From Streptomyces sp. CB02414 (lineage in GTDB: Bacteria > Actinomycetota > Actinomycetes > Streptomycetales > Streptomycetaceae), in the NCBI RefSeq assembly GCF_001905385.1, contig NZ_LIPF01000005.1:62001-126000 (forward strand): 64,000 nt of DNA, in the 5' to 3' direction. This document shows positions 51,878-60,377 of this stretch, one piece after another; positions within the stretch are counted from its first letter, which is position 1, and each line of letters begins with the position of its first letter. The position numbers and the translations under genes were made by a program. A model generated the notes under the pieces. The model did no database searches and was not told the DNA's origin. It worked only from the letters and a program-made list of their open reading frames with translations.

Positions 51878-52019
51878 CTGTGCATCACCAGGCTCCGCCA
51901 TCGCAGGCGCGACGCCCCAGTTTCGAGGGTCCCCGGCAGGACACCCAAAAACGGCCATAAGGTGCACGCTTGTCGAGCCACCTGTGCAACCGTGAAACGC
52001 GAAGGGACGGAGAGGACAC

Positions 52020-53345
52020 ATGAAGGCTGTCGTGTGGCACGCACTGGGAGACATACGTCTGGACGACGTGCCGGAACCGGAGATCAAGGACCCGTACGAC
52101 GCGATCGTGAGGATCACGACGTCAGCCGTCTGCGGCACCGACCTCCACTTCGTCCGCGGCACCATGCCCGGCATGCGGGAGGGACGCATCCTCGGCCACG
52201 AGGCCGTCGGCGTCGTGGAGGAAGTCGGATCCGGGGTGCGCAACCTCCGTCCCGGTGACCGAGTGGTGGTGCCGTCCACCGTGGCGTGCGGCACGTGCAG
52301 CTACTGCCGTGCTGGCTACTACGCGCAGTGCGACAATGCCAACCCGGGCGGCCGGAGGGCGGGCACCGTGTTCTTCGGCGGCCCGGAGGCCGCCGGGGGA
52401 CTGGATGGTCTGCAGGCCGAGTACGCCCGTATCCCGTTCGCGCACGTCGGACTGGTCCCGCTGCCGGACACCGTCGATGACGCACAGGCCATCCTGCTCT
52501 CCGACATCTACCCCACTTCGTGGTTCGGGGCACGGCTGGCGGAGGTCGGAGACGGCGACACCGTGGCGATCGTGGGCGCCGGACCGGTCGGGCAGGCGGC
52601 CATCGCCTGCGCCCGTCTCCAGGGAGCCGGGCGCATCATCGTCGTCGACGGCCTGGCGGACCGGCTGGACCTGGCACGCGACCAGCATGCCGAAACGGTC
52701 GACTTCAACGCCGAGGATCCGGTCGAGGCTGTCCTGGAGTTGACCGGCGGCATCGGTGTGGACCGCGTGATCGAGGCCGTGGGTGTGGATGCTCAGCGGC
52801 CGTCCCATGGCCCGGCGGCCGACGCACTGCGTGATCAGGGCGAGCAGTTCGCGCACGAACGCCAGGAGGCGGCTCCCGAACGGAACCCGGACGCAGACAC
52901 GTGGGTTCCCGGCGACGCCCCGACGCTGGCCGCCCGCTGGGCGGTGCAGATGTCGGCGAAGGCCGGCACCATCGGCACGGTCGGTGTCTATCCGCCGCAG
53001 GTGCAGCACTATCCGTTCGGCGAGGCGTTCATGAAGAACCTCACGCTGAAGATGGGCAACTGCAATCACCGCCGATACGTGCCCGAGCTCGTGTCCATGG
53101 TCGCCGCCGGCCGGCTCGACCCCACCCCGCTGATCACCCGCTGGGTCGGAACCGAGGACGCGATCGATGCCTACCGCACCTTCGACCGGCGGGAAGCGGG
53201 CTGGACCAAGGTGACTCTCGGCGTGGCGGGCGACGGCTCGGTCGCCCCTGGCCTGGGCGAAGCGGCCGGCACCGGAGCCGCCACCACCGCCGGCACGCAG
53301 GGACCCAGGACGACGGACCAAGGCAGCCGAGGTGACCGATCATGA
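52020..53345 (+). CDS. zinc-dependent alcohol dehydrogenase (MDR, formaldehyde-dehydrogenase-like)
   Basis: 441 aa. Catalytic zinc ligands in SAVCGTDLHFVRG and GHEAVG; structural zinc loop CGTCSYCRAGYYAQC (four Cys); NAD site VAIVGAGPVGQAAIACA (about 182). A long insert (PSHGPAADALRDQGEQFAHERQEAAPERNPDADTW split around residue 265) is typical of the FdhA-like subgroup. The C-terminus has a low-complexity Ala/Thr/Gly tail of about 35 residues. ATG preceded by ACGGAGAGG. Its stop overlaps the start of a 53-aa zinc-ribbon gene. Confidence 0.9.
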   Translation: MKAVVWHALGDIRLDDVPEPEIKDPYDAIVRITTSAVCGTDLHFVRGTMPGMREGRILGHEAVGVVEEVGSGVRNLRPGDRVVVPSTVACGTCSYCRAGYYAQCDNANPGGRRAGTVFFGGPEAAGGLDGLQAEYARIPFAHVGLVPLPDTVDDAQAILLSDIYPTSWFGARLAEVGDGDTVAIVGAGPVGQAAIACARLQGAGRIIVVDGLADRLDLARDQHAETVDFNAEDPVEAVLELTGGIGVDRVIEAVGVDAQRPSHGPAADALRDQGEQFAHERQEAAPERNPDADTWVPGDAPTLAARWAVQMSAKAGTIGTVGVYPPQVQHYPFGEAFMKNLTLKMGNCNHRRYVPELVSMVAAGRLDPTPLITRWVGTEDAIDAYRTFDRREAGWTKVTLGVAGDGSVAPGLGEAAGTGAATTAGTQGPRTTDQGSRGDRS

Positions 53346-53503
53346 CCGCCAAGGCCGGTGAGAAAGCGCAGAAGACGGGCGACTTCTACTGCGCGCACTG
53401 CAGCGAGAAGGTGCATGTGACACAGGGAGACAAGATCCCGTCCTGCCCCAACGGGCACAAGGAGTTCGAGACCCGCAGGAACGAACCCGGCAACAAGTCC
53501 TGA
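53342..53503 (+). CDS. 53-aa zinc-ribbon peptide
   Basis: The ATG overlaps the dehydrogenase stop (ATGA). The sequence contains GDFYCAHCSEKVHVTQGDKI and PSCPNGHKEF, giving C17-C20 and C35-H39 as a zinc-ribbon pair, with a Lys-rich N-terminus. Similar short ribbons occur across bacteria with stress genes. Coupling to the zinc dehydrogenase suggests a linked function, but none is known. Confidence 0.7.
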   Translation: MTAKAGEKAQKTGDFYCAHCSEKVHVTQGDKIPSCPNGHKEFETRRNEPGNKS

Positions 53504-53941
53504 ACGGAAGCTTCGGCACCAAGGGACCTCGCGAGCACGGTCGCCTCAAACGCAGCGCTCCTGGCCACGCCGTTGTGCCGATGCCAGGCCCCGACGCTGG
53601 AGAAGGCGACCCAGCGCGGGAGGCCAGCAGTCGGCCGTCTCGCCGACCCCAGTGAACGCCCTGGGTCCGTTGGAAGCGGAGCTCAACGCACCGAGGTTCT
53701 GATCCTCGTCCGCTTCGAAGAGCAGGAAGCCACTCGTGCACCCGGTGCCGGTGGGGACTATCGATCCGGGGGCTTTCCCTCACCTCTGCGCCGACGGGTC
53801 ACGCGCCGTTGTCGTCAGGGCACCGCGTGCCCGCCTCTGTCTGCCGCGGTCTCCGCCGAATGCCCCGCCTGCGTTTGTGCGTCCCGGCCCGGGGATACAC
53901 GGTCGTGGCATTCCGGTCATCACAGTAGCAAGGGGCATCGC
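53504..53941. other. 438-bp intergenic region before the hemerythrin gene
   Basis: No frame looks coding through its length. It contains GTTT (53873-53876), 15 bases, GGGATAC (53892-53898), an imperfect sigma-B-like promoter about 45 nt before the hemerythrin start. Confidence 0.4.
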
Positions 53942-54502
53942 ATGGGCCACGGCGGGGACGTTGTCGCGGAGCTGACCACCGATCACCGCGAGGTAGAAGA
54001 GCTGTTCGGGAAGATCGAAAGTTTGAGCCCGGGTGATGAGCAGCGCAAGAAGTACGCAGATCAGGCCGTGATCGAGCTGGTCCGGCACTCGGTGGCCGAA
54101 GAGGCGTACCTCTATCCGGCCGTCCGGGAGTTCCTGCCCGACGGCGACAGGGTCGCCGACAAGGAGATCGAGGATCACGCCGAGGCCGAGCGGACGATGG
54201 AGGAACTCGAGGGTCTCGAGGCCGACGACCCCGAGTTCGACCGGCTCATTGGCGAGCTGATGGCCGAGATCCGCTCACATGTCCGCTATGAGGAGGACAA
54301 CCTCTTCCCCCAGCTGCGGTCGGCGACCACCGAGGACGAGCTGATGAAACTGGGCGACAAGGTCCGGCAGGCCAAGAAGACCGCCCCTACACGGCCGCAC
54401 CCCTCGGCCCCGGACACCCCACCCGCCAACAAGCTGCTGGCTCCGGGCGCGGGCATGGTGGACCGCGTCAGGGACGCCCTCACGGGGCGCGGCAAGGACT
54501 GA
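53942..54502 (+). CDS. hemerythrin-domain (HHE cation-binding) protein
   Basis: 186 aa. A four-helix hemerythrin with metal ligands visible as TTDHREVEELF, VRHSVAEEAYLYPAV (HxxxE), EIEDHAEAERTMEEL and IRSHVRYEEDNLFPQL (HxxxE). Helices end near residue 150; the Pro-rich tail (APTRPHPSAPDTPPANKLLAPG) is a linker with a short amphipathic end. Such proteins bind a di-iron centre and sense or buffer O2, NO or iron. ATG 53942 with AAGGGG upstream; an upstream frame continuation has no coding character. A strong terminator follows. Confidence 0.88.
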   Translation: MGHGGDVVAELTTDHREVEELFGKIESLSPGDEQRKKYADQAVIELVRHSVAEEAYLYPAVREFLPDGDRVADKEIEDHAEAERTMEELEGLEADDPEFDRLIGELMAEIRSHVRYEEDNLFPQLRSATTEDELMKLGDKVRQAKKTAPTRPHPSAPDTPPANKLLAPGAGMVDRVRDALTGRGKD

Positions 54503-54529
54503 CGAGAGCGGCGGCTCCAGTGGAGTTCA

Positions 54530-54580
54530 CGGCCGGTCGTGGCAGGCACCGCTCGGGACGGGGCATGCCACGACCGGCCG
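54530..54580 (+). terminator. 15-bp stem hairpin after the hemerythrin gene
   Basis: Perfect arms at 54530-54544 and 54566-54580 with a 21-nt GC-rich loop, 28 bp after the stop codon. Most likely a terminator; the loop is longer than usual. Confidence 0.7.
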
Positions 54581-54650
54581 CGGTATGCCCCGCCCCGGCG
54601 CGTGGTTGTGTACGTCGGCGACTCAGCGGTTTCGCATTGGAAGGCTGTTC

Positions 54651-55532
54651 ATGGACCCTGTCGACCTGCCCTCGCCCGTCGTCCGCTGCGCGCCGGTACG
54701 TACTGATGCGGGCGCACTGGAACGGGAGCTGCTCGCCCGTGTCGACGGTGAGGTCCGCTTCGATGCGGGTGAGGCGGCGGGGTTCCGGGTCAAGGTTCCG
54801 GAGGCGTCGGTGTGCTGTGGACTGGCCTGGATCTCCACCGGGCAACTGAACGTGGCGAAGAGAGTTCTCGGGCACACGATCGACGTCCTGCGCGAGGACC
54901 TGCGCCGGGGCACGCCCGTGGTGGGACTCGAACCCAGCTGCACCGCCGTCTTCCGAGCGGACGCGGCCGAACTGCTCCCCAAGGACCCTGACATCGAGCG
55001 GCTGCGGAAGCAGACCCGGACTCTGGCCGAGCTGCTCGTCGAACGCGCCGACGACTGGCAGCCGCCGGCCGTCGACGCGCGGGCAGTGATCCAGCGGCAC
55101 TGCCACCAGTACGCCGTCATGGGCTTCGACGCGGAACGGAACCTGCTCGAACGGGCCGGCGTGGACGCCGATGTGCTGGACGCGGGCTGCTGCGGACTGG
55201 CCGGCGACTTCGGCTTCGAGAAGGGCCACTACGAGGTGTCCATGGCCTGCGCGGAGTCCGGTCTGCTCCCGGCCGTGCGAGCCGCCGACGACGCGACACT
55301 GGTCCTCGCGGACGGCTTCAGCTGCCGTACCCAGGTCGAGCAGGCCGGCACCGGGCGCACGCCGCTGCACCTTGCCGAAGTGCTGGCGGCGGCCCTTCGG
55401 GGGCAGGACACCGAACCGGAACGTCCATCGTCCCCGGGGCCCCGCGCCCTGCTGCCTCTGGGGGCCGTCGGCGCGGCGGCGGCAGCCCTGGCGGCGCTGG
55501 CGGCGGTGCGACGCTCCGCCCGTAACTGCTGA
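54651..55532 (+). CDS. internally deleted FAD/Fe-S oxidase remnant (CCG-domain protein)
   Basis: 293 aa, still open and with a good ribosome site (GGAAGG). Residues about 20-43 (GALERELLARVDGEVRFDAG) look like the extreme N-terminus of FAD-linked D-lactate dehydrogenase/GlpC-type oxidases. From about residue 50 the sequence jumps to their far C-terminus: ASVCCGLAWISTGQLNVAKR, VGLEPSCTAVFR, HCHQYAVMGFD, DAGCCGLAGDFGFEKGHYEVSMACAE, FSCRTQ. The FAD domain and ferredoxin part (about 600-650 residues) are missing. The extra C-terminus is a hydrophobic Ala-rich helix (LLPLGAVGAAAAALAALAAV). Either a degraded gene or a new membrane-tethered Cys-rich protein. Confidence 0.65.
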   Translation: MDPVDLPSPVVRCAPVRTDAGALERELLARVDGEVRFDAGEAAGFRVKVPEASVCCGLAWISTGQLNVAKRVLGHTIDVLREDLRRGTPVVGLEPSCTAVFRADAAELLPKDPDIERLRKQTRTLAELLVERADDWQPPAVDARAVIQRHCHQYAVMGFDAERNLLERAGVDADVLDAGCCGLAGDFGFEKGHYEVSMACAESGLLPAVRAADDATLVLADGFSCRTQVEQAGTGRTPLHLAEVLAAALRGQDTEPERPSSPGPRALLPLGAVGAAAAALAALAAVRRSARNC

Positions 55533-55610
55533 CGCGCACACACCGCGCGACCTGTGCTCGTTGTCTCAGCGTGCGCGGACGAGGTCGCCGAAGGGGAGGG
55601 AGCCAAGACC

Positions 55611-57077
55611 ATGGAGGGTGTCTGGTCGTTCGGACTGGCCGTGCTGATCGTGGCACTGGCCGGCATGGCCGCGCTGGGGTCCAACTGGGTGAGCGAACGT
55701 GCCCGCATCCCGGCCCCGGCGTTCTTCCTCGTCGGGACCGCCGTGGCGGTGGACGTCTTCCCGCAGCTGAGGAAGCTGTCGATGGCGACGGTGCAGGACG
55801 TCGTCACCATCGCCCTCGTGGTGCTGCTGTTCCAGGGCGGTATGGACATCGGCTGGCGCCGCTTCAAGCCGGAAGCCCGCGCCATCCTCTCGATCGGTGT
55901 GCTGGGCACTTTCGCCACCGCCGGTCTGCTCGCTGTGGCGGCCCACCTCTTGCTCGGCCTGGACTGGCGCATCGCCCTGCTGCTGGGCACCGCGCTCGCG
56001 CCCACCGACCCGGCCGTCGTCTTCTCCGTCCTCGGCCGTCGGAAGATCACCGGCAGGACCGGTGTCCTGTTGCCCGGCGAATCCGGTGCCAACGACCCCG
56101 TGGGCATCGCCTTGATGGCCGGCCTGCTGGGCACCTCCGCCGGATCGGCGCTCGGCACCGCGGGCCACACCGCGCTGCTCTTCGTCCAGGAGATGGCCAT
56201 CGGCGCGGTGCTGGGAGCGGCGGGTGGCTGGGGGCTGAAGTTCCTGATGCGCAAGGTGCCGTTGCCGGCCGAAGGGCTGTACCCGCTGCGCACGCTGGCC
56301 GGGGCGTTCGCGGTCTACGGGCTGACGACGGTGGCGCACGGTTCCGGTTTCCTGGCCGTCTTCGTGGCCGGTGTTCTGCTCGGCGACGTCCGCGCCCCCT
56401 ACAAGAAGGAGATCGAACGCTTCCACACGGCGCTCGGCAGCTTGGGGGAGATCGTAGCCTTCGCCGTGCTGGGACTGACCGTGCCGCTGTGGACGTTCAC
56501 CAGGGAAGGGGCCTGGACGGACGGCCTGCTCCTGGCGGTGCTGCTGGCCTTCGTGGTGCGGCCGGTCGTGATGGCCGCGCTGTTGTGGCGGATGCGCCTG
56601 AGCATCGGCGAACGGGTGTTCCTCGCCTTCACCGGTCTCAAGGGCGCCGTTCCGGTGCTGCTCGGCAGTTATCTCGTCAGCTCCGGGGTTCCGGACGCCG
56701 ACCGCCTGTATGACGTGGTGTTCGTCGTGGTCGTCTTCTCCGTCATCGTGCAGGGCTCGCTGGTGCCGACGGTGGCCCGGTTGTGCAAGGTGCCGATGCG
56801 CTCGGTGGAGCTGGAACCGTGGGCGCTGGGCGTGCGGCTGAAGGACCGCCCCGAGGGAGTCGTGCGCCATGTGGTCGAGGAAGGGTCCGCGGCCGATGGA
56901 AGCAGGGTGGATGGGCTGGACATCGGCGAGGACACCTGGATCAGCATGGTCGTCCGCGAGGGCGGCATCATTCCGGTGAGCGGGTCAACGCAGTTGCGGG
57001 TGGGCGACGAGGTACTACTCATCACCGGCGACAGCGACGAGGAGTGCGCGGGCCCGTTCACCGCCGGGCGGGAGTGA
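55611..57077 (+). CDS. CPA1-family K+/Na+:H+ antiporter with TrkA-C domain (NhaP2-like)
   Basis: 488 aa. About 12-13 membrane helices containing ALAPTDPAVVFSVLG and LLPGESGANDPVGIALM (the ND ion-binding pair typical of CPA1), and FTGLKGAVPVLLGSYLV. A cytoplasmic C-terminal TrkA-C-like domain spans about 395-488 (WISMVVREGGIIPVSGSTQLRVGDEVLLITG). It exchanges K+ or Na+ for H+, likely for ion and pH balance in stress. ATG 55611 with GGGAGGGAG upstream. Confidence 0.9.
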   Translation: MEGVWSFGLAVLIVALAGMAALGSNWVSERARIPAPAFFLVGTAVAVDVFPQLRKLSMATVQDVVTIALVVLLFQGGMDIGWRRFKPEARAILSIGVLGTFATAGLLAVAAHLLLGLDWRIALLLGTALAPTDPAVVFSVLGRRKITGRTGVLLPGESGANDPVGIALMAGLLGTSAGSALGTAGHTALLFVQEMAIGAVLGAAGGWGLKFLMRKVPLPAEGLYPLRTLAGAFAVYGLTTVAHGSGFLAVFVAGVLLGDVRAPYKKEIERFHTALGSLGEIVAFAVLGLTVPLWTFTREGAWTDGLLLAVLLAFVVRPVVMAALLWRMRLSIGERVFLAFTGLKGAVPVLLGSYLVSSGVPDADRLYDVVFVVVVFSVIVQGSLVPTVARLCKVPMRSVELEPWALGVRLKDRPEGVVRHVVEEGSAADGSRVDGLDIGEDTWISMVVREGGIIPVSGSTQLRVGDEVLLITGDSDEECAGPFTAGRE

Positions 57078-57122
57078 CGAGTGGCGTTGGTGACGCTGAG
57101 CAAGCCGAGTCTTCGCCTACGG

Positions 57123-57147
57123 CGTTTCCCTGCGATGCCCAGGGTTA
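57123..57147 (+). promoter_or_regulatory. sigma-B-like promoter of the ThDP enzyme gene
   Basis: GTTT (57123-57126), 14 bases, GGGTTAC (57141-57147), a near match to GNNT-N14-16-GGGTAC/T with one extra T. It would start transcription about 55 nt before the ATG at 57209. Confidence 0.35.
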
Positions 57148-57208
57148 CCCGTGGCACTGACGTCCGCCGCCGTGCGGGAACCACCGAAGCAGGAACGGAG
57201 CGCCGCCC

Positions 57209-59041
57209 ATGGCGAGCATGAAGGTGTCGGACTACATTCTCCAGCGGTTGCGCGACTGGGACGTCGACCACGTCTTCTCCTACGCCGGCGACGGCATCAA
57301 CGGGTTGCTGGCCGCCTGGGGACGGGCGGACAACGACCCGAAGTTCGTGCAGGCGCGCCATGAGGAGATGGCCGCCTTCCAGGCCGTCGGATACGCCAAG
57401 TTCTCCGGCAAGGTCGGGGTGTGCGCGGCCACCTCCGGGCCGGGCGCGATCCACCTCCTGAACGGCCTGTACGACGCCAAACTCGACCATGTACCGGTCG
57501 TGGCGCTGGTCGGGCAGACCAACCGCAGCGCCATGGGCGGCTCCTACCAGCAGGAAGTCGATCTGGCGAGCCTCTACAAGGACGTCGCCTCCGATTTCTG
57601 CGAGACGGCGACCGTGCCGGAGCAGCTGCCGAACCTGATCGACCGTGCCATGCGCACCGCCTACGCCAGGCGGACCGTCACCGCGATCATCCTGCCGGCC
57701 GACGTGCAGGAGCTGGACTACTCGCCGCCGGGCCACGCGTTCAAGATGGTGCCGTCCAGCCTGGGACTGGGCCGCTCCGCACCGGTGCCGTCCGATGAGG
57801 ACCTCCAGCGGGCCGCGGACGTGCTGAACGCCGGCGAGAAGGTCGCCGTCCTCGTCGGACAGGGCGCCCGCGGAGCCCGTGAAGAGGTGGAGCGGCTGGC
57901 GGAGGTGCTCGGCGCCGGCGTGGCCAAGGCCCTCCTCGGCAAGGACGCGCTGCCGGACGACCTGCCGTACGTGACCGGCGCGATCGGCTTGCTGGGCACC
58001 CGCCCCTCCTACGAGCTGATGCAGGACTGCGACACCCTGCTGATGATCGGCTCCAGTTTCCCGTACACGCAGTTCATGCCGGAGCTCGACCAGGCCAGGG
58101 CGGTGCAGATCGACATCGACCCGCACATGATCGGCCTGCGCTACCCCTTCGAGGTGAACCTCGTCGGGGACGCGCGCGAGACACTGCGGCGGCTGCTGCC
58201 GCGCCTGCACCACAAGGAGGACCGCGCCTGGCGGGACAAGGTCGAGAAGAACGTCTCCCGCTGGTGGGAGGTCATGCAGCGCCGGGCAGCCGTGGACGCC
58301 GACCCCGTCAACCCGGAGTACGTCGTCCACGCCCTGGACGGCAGGCTGCCCGACGACGCCATCGTCACCGCCGACTCCGGCTCCGCCGCCAACTGGTACG
58401 CCCGTCACCTGCGTTTCCGCGGTCGGATGCGCGGCTCCCTGTCCGGCACGCTGGCGACGATGGGCCCCGGCGTGCCCTACGCGATCGGCGCCAAGTTCGC
58501 TCACCCCGACCGCCCGGCGATCGCCCTGGTCGGCGACGGCGCCATGCAGATGAACGGCATGATGGAGATGGTCACCGCGGCGAAATACCACCGTGAGTGG
58601 TCCGACCCGCGGCTCATCGTCGCGGTGCTGAACAACGGCGACCTCAACCAGGTCACCTGGGAGATGCGGGCCATGTCCGGCGCCCCGCAGTTCGAGGAGT
58701 CGCAGCACATCCCCGACCTGCCCTACGCCGACATCGCCCGCAGTATCGGCCTGGACGGCGTCCGGGTGGAGAAGCCCAAGCACGTCGAGGCCGCCTGGGA
58801 ACAGGCGTTGGCAGCGGACCGCCCGTTCGTCATCGACTTCCGCACCGACCCGGCCGTGCCGCCGGTCCCGCCGCACGCCGAACTGGACCAGATCGAGGCC
58901 GCGGCCACCGCGATCCTCAAGGGTGACAGCGACCGCGGCTCCATGATCAAGCAGGGCTTCAAGGCCAAGGTGCAGGAGATGCTGCCCGGCAGTCGCCACC
59001 GCGGCGACCGACCCGGCGCCACAGACGACAGCGGCGACTGA
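57209..59041 (+). CDS. ThDP-dependent enzyme of the pyruvate oxidase (PoxB) type
   Basis: 610 aa, three-domain ThDP enzyme: N-terminal pyrimidine domain with FSYAGDGINGLLAAW and the catalytic Glu in RHEEMAAFQAVGYAKFSG (about residue 52), a central FAD-type domain (about 195-330), and a C-terminal ThDP motif GDGAMQMNGMMEMVTAAKYHREWSDPRLIVAVLNNGDLNQVTWE (about 440-485). Closest to PoxB, which decarboxylates pyruvate to acetate, a stationary-phase route; acetolactate synthase-like activity cannot be excluded. ATG 57209 with CGGAG eight bases upstream. Confidence 0.88.
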   Translation: MASMKVSDYILQRLRDWDVDHVFSYAGDGINGLLAAWGRADNDPKFVQARHEEMAAFQAVGYAKFSGKVGVCAATSGPGAIHLLNGLYDAKLDHVPVVALVGQTNRSAMGGSYQQEVDLASLYKDVASDFCETATVPEQLPNLIDRAMRTAYARRTVTAIILPADVQELDYSPPGHAFKMVPSSLGLGRSAPVPSDEDLQRAADVLNAGEKVAVLVGQGARGAREEVERLAEVLGAGVAKALLGKDALPDDLPYVTGAIGLLGTRPSYELMQDCDTLLMIGSSFPYTQFMPELDQARAVQIDIDPHMIGLRYPFEVNLVGDARETLRRLLPRLHHKEDRAWRDKVEKNVSRWWEVMQRRAAVDADPVNPEYVVHALDGRLPDDAIVTADSGSAANWYARHLRFRGRMRGSLSGTLATMGPGVPYAIGAKFAHPDRPAIALVGDGAMQMNGMMEMVTAAKYHREWSDPRLIVAVLNNGDLNQVTWEMRAMSGAPQFEESQHIPDLPYADIARSIGLDGVRVEKPKHVEAAWEQALAADRPFVIDFRTDPAVPPVPPHAELDQIEAAATAILKGDSDRGSMIKQGFKAKVQEMLPGSRHRGDRPGATDDSGD

Positions 59042-59164
59042 CGACGGCCGCCGACTGTGCGCGGCAAGGGGGCAGGCGCCTCTTCGCCTCACTTGAGTCG
59101 GCCTGCTCGGGAGGCGGGCACCCACGCGCGTGTGAGCCGCCTCGTTCGTGGTACTTCGCCCGGC

Positions 59165-59643
59165 ATGGCTGGTATGGAGCTCAGCAGCGCCGCGTTCCGC
59201 GACTACGCCATGATTCCCGACCGCTATGCCAAGGGCGGCGAGAACTCGCACTGCCGTGCGAGGACCCGGACGCCCCGTCGGGAACCTTCGTGCACTGGCT
59301 GGTCACGGGCATCGACCCGCACTGCGGGGAACTGGACACCGAAGAGACGCAGCCGGGCAGCCAAGCGCACCGCAACGGCTACGGCGAACAGGGCTGGGGC
59401 GGCCCCAAGCCCCCGGAGGGAGACGAAGCGCCGCACGCGTGGGCGGAGCCGGGGGAGTGGACGAGGGACGCGGCCGAGGAGGTCGGGCAGCGCGGGCGAG
59501 CGGTGATGCCCCTCGTGGACCGGCAGCAGCGGGCGGTTCGGATGCCGCGGCGTCTTCCGCGCCCAGGAGGCGGCGGACGGGCTCGTGGGTGCTGGTGGCC
59601 CGCTCAGCAGTTCAGACCTTCACCGGCCCGTCGTACGGTGTGA
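59165..59643 (+). pseudogene. PEBP (YbhB/YbcL) pseudogene fused to an MBL-gene tail
   Basis: From the ATG at 59165, MAGMELSSAAFRDYAMIPDR, then YAKGGENS is the start of a YbhB/YbcL phosphatidylethanolamine-binding-like protein. At about 59247 roughly 20 residues (the usual PPLxWxGxPEGT region) are missing and the frame shifts. The other frame continues CEDPDAPSGTFVHWLVTGID...HRNGYGEQGWGGPKPPEGDE, true PEBP sequence. At 59428 it switches to APHAWAEPGEWTRDAAEE, which belongs to the MBL-fold hydrolase at 44615. The reading frame then runs on through non-homologous codons to a stop at 59641-59643. A dead chimera marking a recombination joint. Confidence 0.8.
59428..59490 (+). repeat. right copy of the 63-bp direct repeat (MBL-gene tail fragment)
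   Basis: Direct repeat of 45614-45676 (about 55 of 63 bases by eye). It encodes 18-20 residues of the MBL-fold C-terminus but sits inside the PEBP pseudogene, 13.8 kb from the intact gene. It marks the right limit of the island. Confidence 0.75.
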
Positions 59644-59653
59644 CGGGCCGGTG
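59621..59653. terminator. bidirectional terminator at the island right edge
   Basis: Perfect 12-bp stem (59621-59632 with 59642-59653), 9-nt loop, between the PEBP remnant and the convergent lipoprotein gene. Confidence 0.75.
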
Positions 59654-59672
59654 GCGTTGAGGCGCGGGTCGC

Positions 59673-60377
59673 TCAGTTGCCGACGGGGGTGAACGAGTAG
59701 CCGAAGGTGTCCATGACCACCGAGAAGTTCGTGGTGCGGTTGCCGGCCTCGTGCCACACCTGGCACTTGTAACCGGTGTCGGCGCCCTTCTCGACGGCCT
59801 TGACAGCCGGTATCTCGTCACACGTCAGCTTCTGCTCGTAACCGCCGCTGTCCTCGTGACGTTCCCAGAACTCCTGGTAGACGCGCTTGGCTACGAGGAG
59901 GTCCTTCTCCTGCTGTGCGTCGTACCGGATGAGGAAGTCGCCTGCTCCGTAGTCGTCGGCGATCTTCACCGTGAAGGGGATCTCGACGCCCTCGTAGGAG
60001 GCCGTGCACGTGCTGGCCGCGGAAGCCTTGAGGGTGACGCCCGCCGGGCAGTCGGCGGTGGTCTTCCCGTTCACCTTCGCGGCCCGCAGCAGGTCCTTGC
60101 GCAGCCTGTGCTCCACCTTCTCCGTGAACTCCGAGCTGCTGTCGGGCTCGGGCTGTGGCGTCTTGAGGTCGTCGTTGTCCTGGACGACTTCGGCCTGGGC
60201 CTGCGTGAGTTCGACGGCGAGCGGCTTGCTCTGCGGCTTCTGCTCCTGCTGCCGCGAGCCGCTCCCGGCCGAGTTCCGGCTGTTGTTGTCCCCGTTGTCG
60301 CCGTCTCCGTCGGACCCGCATCCCGCGGTGAGCAGAACCGCGGCCACGACGACTGGGGCGATCTTGCGTATGCGCAT
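59673..60377 (-). CDS. DUF4333-containing lipoprotein
   Basis: 234 aa. Signal with lipobox LLTAGC (lipidated Cys20), then a Gly/Asp/Asn/Ser/Gln-rich linker (about 21-60), then one DUF4333-type domain: VEHRLRKDLLRAAKVNGKTTADCPAGVTLKASAASTCTASYEGVEIPFTVKI, with its conserved Cys pair. A second region (about 160-234) repeats the beta pattern. Anchored outside the membrane; function unknown. ATG 60377 with AAGGGG very close, perhaps a weak site. Ends next to the strong terminator at 59621-59653. Confidence 0.85.
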   Translation of the reverse strand: MRIRKIAPVVVAAVLLTAGCGSDGDGDNGDNNSRNSAGSGSRQQEQKPQSKPLAVELTQAQAEVVQDNDDLKTPQPEPDSSSEFTEKVEHRLRKDLLRAAKVNGKTTADCPAGVTLKASAASTCTASYEGVEIPFTVKIADDYGAGDFLIRYDAQQEKDLLVAKRVYQEFWERHEDSGGYEQKLTCDEIPAVKAVEKGADTGYKCQVWHEAGNRTTNFSVVMDTFGYSFTPVGN

